A stretch of DNA of 28,972 nucleotides from the NCBI GenBank assembly GCA_035516035.1, contig DATJAS010000007.1:1-28972 (forward strand), read 5' to 3'. This document shows, one piece after another, positions 23,338-28,972 of the stretch. A model generated the notes under the pieces. It made no database searches. It saw only the letters and a program-made list of their open reading frames with translations, and had not been told where the DNA came from. The first letter of the stretch is position 1. Each line of letters begins with the position of its first letter. The stretch is from Fen-1273 sp035516035 (GTDB taxonomy: Bacteria; Bacteroidota; Ignavibacteria; UBA10030; UBA6906). The position numbers were made by a program, and so were the translations under genes.

Positions 23338-23769
23338 TCAGTGATGATGCGTGCTCTCCAGAAATTCCTGGAGGAGAAGACGGGCGGCCATCTCGTCGAC
23401 CCTCCCCTTCTCCCTCCTCTGTTTCTGCTTCATGCCGCCGTCGATGAGCGCCTGTCGCGCCAGCCCGGAGGTGAAGCTCTCGTCCCACGTTTCCACGGGA
23501 ACGGGCACCTGCGCGCGGAGTGCCGCGATAAACCGGGCGACCTCCTCACCCTTGGCGCCCTGGCCGCCGTCGGGGGCGTACGGCATGCCAACCACGATCA
23601 GGACAACCTCCTCCCCCCGCGCCTGCTCGGCGATCGCCGCCGTGAGGTCGGGTCCGTTCTCCAGCACGCCGAGTCCCCGCGTCGCGATGCGCAGCGGATC
23701 GCTCACCGCGATCCCCACGCGGCGGCTCCCGTAATCGATCCCCATCACCCTCCCGGGAACGCCGGTCAT
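23338..23769 (-). CDS. ruvX: Putative Holliday-junction resolvase-like protein / pre-16S rRNA nuclease
   Basis: This is a 143-residue YqgF/RuvX-family RNase H-fold protein. In E. coli YqgF matures the 5' end of 16S rRNA, and a role as Holliday-junction resolvase has been proposed. The N-terminal motif VMGIDYGSRRVGIAVSD holds the first catalytic Asp. VVGMPY and ETWDESFTSGLARQ follow, and KGRVDEMAARLLLQEFL carries the last acidic residues. The ATG at 23769 overlaps the RelA/SpoT stop (ATGA), which fixes the start. The longer open frame to 24462 is a shadow. Confidence 0.94.
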   Translation of the reverse strand: MTGVPGRVMGIDYGSRRVGIAVSDPLRIATRGLGVLENGPDLTAAIAEQARGEEVVLIVVGMPYAPDGGQGAKGEEVARFIAALRAQVPVPVETWDESFTSGLARQALIDGGMKQKQRREKGRVDEMAARLLLQEFLESTHHH

Positions 23770-25952
23770 TCCTCGAACCTCTCCGCGCGCTTCATCCCCT
23801 TGACTCGCCGGACCTTGTCCAGGACCTGCTCGAGGTGATCGGTGTTTTTCACCTGCAGGATGAACGTCCCTTCGAAAAACGAATCGTGCGAGTCGATGTT
23901 CACGCTGCGGATGTTCGTGTTCATCGTCGTGGAAATCGCGTGCGTCAGGTCGTTCAGCATGCCCGGGCGGTCGTCGCCCGACGTGCGGATCCCCGCGACG
24001 AACAGCGTCCCGTCGTCTGCGGGCCACCGCACGTCCACGATCCTGTTGCTCTGGATCTGGAGCATGAGGCGGATGTTCCGGCAGCTCCGCCGGTGGATCT
24101 TGATCCCCTCCCCCGTCGTTACGAACCCGACCACCTCGTCCCCGGGGATGGGGTGGCAACACTTGGCGTAGCTGTGGAGGAAATTGTCCTGGGTCTCGCC
24201 CAGGACGATGCCGGTGGCGATGCCCCGGGCCGTCGTGATAAACCGGTTGAAGAGCCCGTCGATCTTCCCCTCTTCCGTCACCACGGCGGCCGGGTGTTTC
24301 TGTTCGTCCAGGATGAGGGCGATAATCTCGTCGGGGTCGATCTTTCCCTGCCTGATCCCCAGGAAGAATGTGGCCGTATTCTCCATTTTCTTCTCGTGGA
24401 GGAAGTGCTCCAGGTCGTCGTCGCTGATGGCGAGCTTCGCCTTCCGCACGCGCTTCTCCCACATCTCCTTTCCCTCCTCGACCGCCTTTCGCTGTTCCTC
24501 CTTGACCCAGCGGCGGATGTGGGCTTTCGCCTTGTGCGTGACCGCGAACTTCTCCCAGTCGGGATTCGGCGTCTGGTTCTTCGAGGTCAGGATCTCGACC
24601 TGGTCGCCGCTTCTGAGCTGCGTGTCGAGCGGGACGATCCGGCCGTTCACCTTCGCCGCCAGGCAGTGGTCACCGACCTTGGAGTGAATCTCGTAGGCAA
24701 AGTCCACGGGCGTGGAGCCCGTCGGGAGGATCTTCAGCTCCCCCTTCGGGGTGAATACGTAGATCTCATCCTGGTAGAGGTTGAGCTTGAAGCTCTCCAT
24801 GAGCTGCTGCGCCGGCACCTGCCCCTCGGCGGCGTTCTCGAAGATCTCCCGCACCCAGTTCACCCAGTTCTGCAGCTCCTGGTCGACCGCGGGGGAGCTC
24901 TCCTTGTACATCCAGTGCGCCGCCACCCCCTTTTCGGCGACCTCGTGCATCCCGCGCGTGCGGATCTGGACCTCGACCATCTTGCCGTCGGGACCCACCA
25001 CGGTGGTGTGGATCGACTGGTAGCCGTTTTTCTTCGGGACGGAGATGTAGTTCTTGAACCGCTCGGGGTTCGGGATATAGATGTCGGAGATGATCCCGTA
25101 GACCTTGAAACAGTCGTTGTTGTCTTCGGTATCGAGGATCAGGCGGACCGCGAAGAGGTCGTAGATCTCTTCGAGGGGCTTGTTCCGCTTGATCATCTTG
25201 TTGTAGATCGAGTAGAGGTGCTTTGGACGGCCGCTGATCTCGAACTTGATCCCGGACTCCTTGAGCCTCTGCTCGATGGGGAGTGAGAACTTCCTGATAT
25301 AGTGCTCGCGCTCCCGGCGTCGGGACTTGAGATCGCGGGCCACCGCGTCGTACGACTCGCGGTACAGGTACTTGAATGCCAGGTCCTCCAGCTCCCACTT
25401 GATGTTGGCAAGACCGAACCGGTGGGCAAAGGGAGCGTAGATATCGAGCGTTTCCTTCGCCAGGCGCTTCTGTTTCTCGGGGGGGAGGTACTCGAGCGTC
25501 CGCATGTTGTGCAGGCGATCGGCGAATTTCACGAGCATCACGCGGATGTCGTTCACCATCGAGAGCAGCATCTTCCGGTAGTTCTCCGCCTGCGTGACGT
25601 CGTGGCTTTTGAAGATGTCCGAGATCTTCGTCGCGCCGTCGACGATCTCCGCGATCGTGTCGCCGAATTCCTCCCTGATGTCGGTGATGGTGTACTCGGT
25701 GTCTTCCGCGACGTCGTGCATGAGGGCGGCGGCCACGGAGACGTCGTCCAGCGGAATCTCCTTGGCGACGATCTTGGCGACTTCGTAAGGATGGTCGAAA
25801 AACGGTTCCCCGGATGCCCGGAGGTCGTGGCGGTGGGCGTTGAAGCCGAATTCGAAGGCACGCCGGATCAGCGTCTCATCCATCTTCGGGAGGTTCTTCT
25901 GACAGATGAGCAGGAGATCCTCCAGCTTCTTTTTGTACTTGACGTTTGTCAT
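23766..25952 (-). CDS. Bifunctional (p)ppGpp synthetase/hydrolase, RelA/SpoT family
   Basis: This 728-residue long RSH protein makes and degrades the alarmone (p)ppGpp. The HD hydrolase domain has H54 (FFDHPYEVA) and HDVAED at 79-84, and KFADRLHNMRT, so hydrolase activity is expected. The synthetase domain carries IYDLFAVRLILDTEDNNDCF and ISVPKKNGYQSIHTTVVGPD. A TGS domain (VFTPKGELKILPTGSTPVDF) follows at about 400. A C-terminal ACT domain is present after the conserved CCHPIPGDEVVGFVTTGEGI segment. Both catalytic halves look intact, so I name it by family rather than relA or spoT. It has a near-consensus promoter and a palindrome-rich leader. Confidence 0.96.
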   Translation of the reverse strand: MTNVKYKKKLEDLLLICQKNLPKMDETLIRRAFEFGFNAHRHDLRASGEPFFDHPYEVAKIVAKEIPLDDVSVAAALMHDVAEDTEYTITDIREEFGDTIAEIVDGATKISDIFKSHDVTQAENYRKMLLSMVNDIRVMLVKFADRLHNMRTLEYLPPEKQKRLAKETLDIYAPFAHRFGLANIKWELEDLAFKYLYRESYDAVARDLKSRRREREHYIRKFSLPIEQRLKESGIKFEISGRPKHLYSIYNKMIKRNKPLEEIYDLFAVRLILDTEDNNDCFKVYGIISDIYIPNPERFKNYISVPKKNGYQSIHTTVVGPDGKMVEVQIRTRGMHEVAEKGVAAHWMYKESSPAVDQELQNWVNWVREIFENAAEGQVPAQQLMESFKLNLYQDEIYVFTPKGELKILPTGSTPVDFAYEIHSKVGDHCLAAKVNGRIVPLDTQLRSGDQVEILTSKNQTPNPDWEKFAVTHKAKAHIRRWVKEEQRKAVEEGKEMWEKRVRKAKLAISDDDLEHFLHEKKMENTATFFLGIRQGKIDPDEIIALILDEQKHPAAVVTEEGKIDGLFNRFITTARGIATGIVLGETQDNFLHSYAKCCHPIPGDEVVGFVTTGEGIKIHRRSCRNIRLMLQIQSNRIVDVRWPADDGTLFVAGIRTSGDDRPGMLNDLTHAISTTMNTNIRSVNIDSHDSFFEGTFILQVKNTDHLEQVLDKVRRVKGMKRAERFEE

Positions 25953-25983
25953 GGCTGGATGAGAACGAATGGGTGAGCGCGCC

Positions 25984-26013
25984 CCTCATGAGGCCCCGGG
26001 GCGGGGTCACCCC
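25984..26013 (-). promoter_or_regulatory. Three tandem palindromes in the RelA/SpoT mRNA leader
   Basis: Almost the whole first half of the predicted 64-base leader consists of adjacent perfect palindromes: CCTCATGAGG (25984-25993), GCCCCGGGGC (25993-26002), and GGGG-TCA-CCCC (26003-26013). They could be a stable 5' structure or protein-binding site. No T tract follows. Confidence 0.45.
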
Positions 26014-26022
26014 TGTAGAGAA

Positions 26023-26051
26023 AATATATCGGGTTGGGGGGGAATTGTCAA
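26023..26051 (-). promoter_or_regulatory. Near-consensus promoter of the RelA/SpoT gene
   Basis: On the minus strand TTGACA (26051-26046) and TATATT (26028-26023) are separated by exactly 17 bases. The start would be at about 26016, 64 bases before the ATG at 25952. Confidence 0.85.
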
Positions 26052-26071
26052 GAATTCGGGGCAAAGGCAGC

Positions 26072-26100
26072 CCCGCCAGGCTTCTGAGAGGCCTGACGGG
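26072..26100 (-). terminator. Hairpin between the pectate-lyase-like gene and the RelA/SpoT promoter
   Basis: A 10-position stem with one mismatch (CCCGCCAGGC with GCCTGACGGG, nine-base loop) lies 35 bases after the stop of the upstream minus-strand gene. There is no proper T tract, so it is only a possible terminator for that gene. Confidence 0.45.
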
Positions 26101-26134
26101 CTTCAGTTACGCCTGAAAAACCAACGTGACTCTG

Positions 26135-27541
26135 TTAATGCACGTTCAATCCGATCTGGATGCTGGCGCCCGGCGATGCGTTGTTCACAATTGTCTCGCC
26201 GCCCCGGAACCGGTTGCCGAATATCGCTGCCGATTGGGTACCGGGTCCCAGTTCGATTTGCCTCTTTCCGCCGTCGCCAAGCTCGTGTATGTCGTGACGC
26301 TTTCCCCTATCGGCGAAGAACTCACAGCCGTTTACGATGACCGAACCGCCTTTGACCAGAATGCATGCGGCCTCTTCTGCACCCGGCTTCCGTGCCCAAC
26401 TGGCGAAATGGCATGCGGTAAACGTGACGGTGCCGCTCCCCTCGATGACTGACTGGCTGGCGGTGGCACCCCTGGCCCAGAAGCCGCAATTGGAAAACTT
26501 CACCGGCCCCTTGTTCGTCGGACCGACAATTGCCTGCGCCATGAACTGGCTGTTCAAGAAAGTAATCCCCGCGTGTTCCTGGGATGCATCGACCTGAACG
26601 GCAATCTCGCAGATATCCGAGCCGCACTGTGTCAGTTCTGCATTGGGTAGCCCTGTGTCGGCTGCACTGTCTGTCTCCACAAAATGGAATCCGATTTTCG
26701 GGAAAATCACGAAACAGTTATTCATATACTCCCAGTCGGTCCTGCCAATGAGGTAACCGACGAGATTCTGATGGAGCCAGCTGACCAGCCGCTCCATCTT
26801 CTCTCCTGTCGGTGCATTGGGGTATGCCGCGGCATTATCCCAGGCGCCGGGAGTGAGGTGAACATTCTCTATCCGTCCTATATCGGTCGTTTTGTCCACG
26901 AAGATTCCGACTTTCAGTGGGCAAGCGTAGACATTCCGGATGTAATGCAGTTGATTCTGGTACGTGCCGAAGTCAATGCCCTTATACGGATTGACCAGTG
27001 TGACGTCTATGACGCTACAGTGAATCCCCCTCCCCTGGATCGTCCAGGGGTACGGCGTCAACCTGTCGGCATCCTGTTCCGGGTAAAAAATGGTAAGACC
27101 TTCGACGCAACTGTTGGGGTTCAGCGTGATAAGCGGAGGCCCGTTCTCGTCTCCTGCTCCCCCGGTTGCGTAGATCGCTGATCCTTTCTCAGAATGCGGT
27201 GCGTCCCAGGCCCCTCGCAGGGTGACGCATTGTGGAACATTCAACGGACCGGCAACACGATAAGTGCCCGCCGGGACAAACACGATTCCTCCCTGTTGTT
27301 GAGCGGCATCCAGAGCCTTCTGAAATGCTCTCGTGTTATCGGTCGTCGCGTCTGCCCTTGCACCATACTCTACGACATTGAGCCCTCCCGCAGGTTGCGC
27401 AATCACCGGTGTCGAACAGATCATCCCCTCAATAAGCGCTATGACACATCCGCAACGGACCAAAGAACGACAGACAATTGCCGTGACCGCCTTTGCTGTC
27501 AGGGTTCCAGGGACGGCATTTCGAAATTGTGGGCGAACCAT
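26135..27541 (-). CDS. Exported pectate-lyase/GH28-like beta-helix protein
   Basis: This 468-residue protein has a long N-terminal export region (hydrophobic core around CVIALIEGMICSTPVIAQ). The N-terminal signature of the pectate-lyase superfamily (PF12708 type) follows: LNVVEYGARADATTDNTRAF, then QKALDAAQQQGGIVFVPAGTY. The rest shows the short beta-strand rhythm of a right-handed parallel beta-helix (CVEGLTIFYPEQ, GIHCSVIDVTLVNPYKGIDF, VTFTACHFASW, VIVNGCEFFAD). It probably binds or cleaves a polysaccharide. Catalytic residues and substrate cannot be assigned. GGAGG lies five bases before the ATG. It diverges from a GH36-type gene. Both are less GC-rich than the housekeeping genes, which suggests accessory carbohydrate-use genes. 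Confidence 0.8.
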   Translation of the reverse strand: MVRPQFRNAVPGTLTAKAVTAIVCRSLVRCGCVIALIEGMICSTPVIAQPAGGLNVVEYGARADATTDNTRAFQKALDAAQQQGGIVFVPAGTYRVAGPLNVPQCVTLRGAWDAPHSEKGSAIYATGGAGDENGPPLITLNPNSCVEGLTIFYPEQDADRLTPYPWTIQGRGIHCSVIDVTLVNPYKGIDFGTYQNQLHYIRNVYACPLKVGIFVDKTTDIGRIENVHLTPGAWDNAAAYPNAPTGEKMERLVSWLHQNLVGYLIGRTDWEYMNNCFVIFPKIGFHFVETDSAADTGLPNAELTQCGSDICEIAVQVDASQEHAGITFLNSQFMAQAIVGPTNKGPVKFSNCGFWARGATASQSVIEGSGTVTFTACHFASWARKPGAEEAACILVKGGSVIVNGCEFFADRGKRHDIHELGDGGKRQIELGPGTQSAAIFGNRFRGGETIVNNASPGASIQIGLNVH

Positions 27542-27772
27542 GCAAACCTCCGTGCGAGAAAGTCAGGATCGATCGCTGCGTAACCCCTCAATCGCAGATG
27601 AACCTACGATTCCAATCGACTACTAGCAAGTCAGAGCATGTCTCATTTCGACAAGACCGGCGCAGGGTTCTCGAAACGCCACGGATATGGATAACACTGT
27701 TAGCTAAAGTTCTGTATCTTGACACTGGACACACCTCACGGACCGCCACAGTCACACCAAACGGATTCCATA

Positions 27773-28972
27773 ATGAAAACACCCGCCGGGACTGCACCGA
27801 GAAGAGATCGTTCGCCCATCCTCCTGATCTTGGTTCTCTTGTTCCTCTTTTGTCCGCGTCCGCTTCTAACGCAAACCCCGATGAGCAGCGCAAACGCATC
27901 AGCCCGGGTGAAACAATGGATTGAAGAGCGCTTCGCTCCAGGGGAAGCACCTCCATTCTCGTTCACGTACGGCGGGCACAAGTCGGAAGAATTCATTCAG
28001 ACCTGGAAATACAGCCGCGAAGATCTGGAATCATCTGATCCTCTGGTCCATGAATCCGTGTACACGTACTCAGACAGCAACACCGGCCTGACCGTGCGCT
28101 GTTTCGTCACCTGCTTCGCAGACTTCCCGGCAGTAGAGTGGTTGCTCAGATTCTCGAACGCATCCGGAATTTCCACGCCGCTGATCGAAAAAGCGGCGGT
28201 GATCGATGATACGTTCCGCAACGAGTTTCCCGGGAGCGTCGTTCTGCATCATTCCAATGGCAGTAATGCGAAGAGATCGGATTTCCAGGATTTTGACGAC
28301 ACGATGTCCGTCGGTCAGAATATCTATCTCACACCGCACGGAGCAAAGTCTTCGGACATTACCGCATTCCCATTCTTCAATATTGAGCTCCCCGGGCACA
28401 AGGGTACGATTGTTGCCGTCGGATGGACGGGCAAATGGTTCGCCAATATCACAAGGATCAATGAACAGACGGTCCGCCTGCAATCGGGTATGGAGCGAAT
28501 GCACACTGTACTGCTCCCGCATGAGGAGATACGAACCCCCAGAATATGCCTTCTATTCTGGGAAGGCGATGATAGGATGGCGGGTCATAACCAGTTCAGG
28601 CGGTTTATCCTGGCACATCATTCCAGGAAGCTCAACGGAAAGTTCGCCGAGTATCCCCTCTCGGAGGGGTTCAACTATGGTGATCCCCTTCCGTGCGGCG
28701 AGTATGAATGTCTGACAGAGGACTACGCCATCGCGCTGGTCAGCCGGTACAAGATGTTCGACATCCTGCCGGAAGTGTTCTGGCTCGATGCAGGCTGGTA
28801 CGAGGGATGCGGATTGGACAGGGAAAAGGGAAGCTGGTGGGATAACGTCGGCAACTGGACGGCCGACAAGGAACGTTTCCCGCGCGGCCTGAGGCCTGTC
28901 GCCGACGCGGTTCATGCGACCGGCGCAAAATTCATGGTGTGGTTTGAACCCGAGCGCGTCCGGCCCGGCACG
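27773..28972 (+). CDS. GH36-type alpha-galactosidase, N-terminal 400 residues (runs off window)
   Basis: The frame is open from ATG 27773 to the window end. A signal sequence (SPILLILVLLFLFCPRPLL) precedes an N-terminal beta-sandwich region of about 250 residues (SVYTYSDSNTGLTVRCFVTC, FPAVEWLLRFSNAS, GTIVAVGWTGKWFANI). The catalytic barrel begins with ILPEVFWLDAGWYEGCG, WWDNVGNWTADKERFPRGLR, and AVHATGAKFMVWFEPERV, matching clan GH-D (GH36/GH27-like) alpha-galactosidases. The nucleophile and acid/base aspartates would lie past the window edge, so activity cannot be judged. The ATG has no strong Shine-Dalgarno. It diverges from the beta-helix gene, a likely polysaccharide-use pair. The 231-base gap between them holds no promoter I can defend. 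Confidence 0.86.
   Translation, partial: MKTPAGTAPRRDRSPILLILVLLFLFCPRPLLTQTPMSSANASARVKQWIEERFAPGEAPPFSFTYGGHKSEEFIQTWKYSREDLESSDPLVHESVYTYSDSNTGLTVRCFVTCFADFPAVEWLLRFSNASGISTPLIEKAAVIDDTFRNEFPGSVVLHHSNGSNAKRSDFQDFDDTMSVGQNIYLTPHGAKSSDITAFPFFNIELPGHKGTIVAVGWTGKWFANITRINEQTVRLQSGMERMHTVLLPHEEIRTPRICLLFWEGDDRMAGHNQFRRFILAHHSRKLNGKFAEYPLSEGFNYGDPLPCGEYECLTEDYAIALVSRYKMFDILPEVFWLDAGWYEGCGLDREKGSWWDNVGNWTADKERFPRGLRPVADAVHATGAKFMVWFEPERVRPGT

Noticed and set aside
23835..25286. 483-residue plus-strand open frame
   Set aside because: Antisense shadow of the RelA/SpoT gene, whose domains cover the whole span.

Overview
The window is a GC-rich bacterial chromosomal segment, mostly core metabolism and translation genes on the minus strand, with a few accessory insertions. 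Most genes have GC-rich third codon positions. Three stretches are visibly more AT-rich: the higBA module (about 7.8-9.4 kb), comM, and the right end beyond 26 kb. Strong GGAGG-type ribosome binding sites and -35/-10 promoters (TTGACA-17-TATATT upstream of the RelA/SpoT gene) argue against Bacteroidia proper. The fused aspartokinase-homoserine dehydrogenase, the short-type threonine synthase and the style of the RelA/SpoT protein remind me of the FCB group, perhaps an Ignavibacteria-like lineage. That placement comes from memory of protein families and was not searched.

Layout. (1) 1-5356: a threonine operon, thrA-thrB-thrC-proC, on the minus strand. Its leader encodes a threonine-rich peptide and can form mutually exclusive protector, antiterminator and terminator helices. 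(2) 5493-6143: a plus-strand doxX gene followed in the same frame by the 3' half of a YCII/DGPF-type gene, a remnant. (3) 6200-9509: comM and a higB-higA toxin-antitoxin module, whose antitoxin carries an ImmA/IrrE metalloprotease domain. The module lies between two copies of a 143-bp repeat that comprises the comM 5' end. (4) 9503-17541: a compact minus-strand run, mtaB, a DUF512 radical-SAM gene, a membrane/secreted hypothetical, truA, a soluble Ser/Thr kinase with TPRs, and cbiM-cbiQ-cbiO (cobalt/nickel ECF transporter). Most of these genes overlap or are a few bases apart. (5) 17603-21109: cmk-ispH-rpsA, with a strong terminator after rpsA. (6) 21229-21768: a plus-strand SpoU methyltransferase gene. 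(7) 21761-25952: a RelA/SpoT gene, ruvX, mtgA and an AlbA_2-type ATP-binding regulator, driven by a near-consensus promoter at 26023-26051. (8) 26135-28972: two divergent secreted carbohydrate-active genes, a pectate-lyase/GH28-like beta-helix protein and a partial GH36-type alpha-galactosidase running off the window.

The two observations most worth following are the threonine attenuator upstream of thrA and the comM-targeted higBA insertion that leaves comM with an intact 5' end. I saw no tRNA, rRNA, CRISPR array, transposase or integrase gene.
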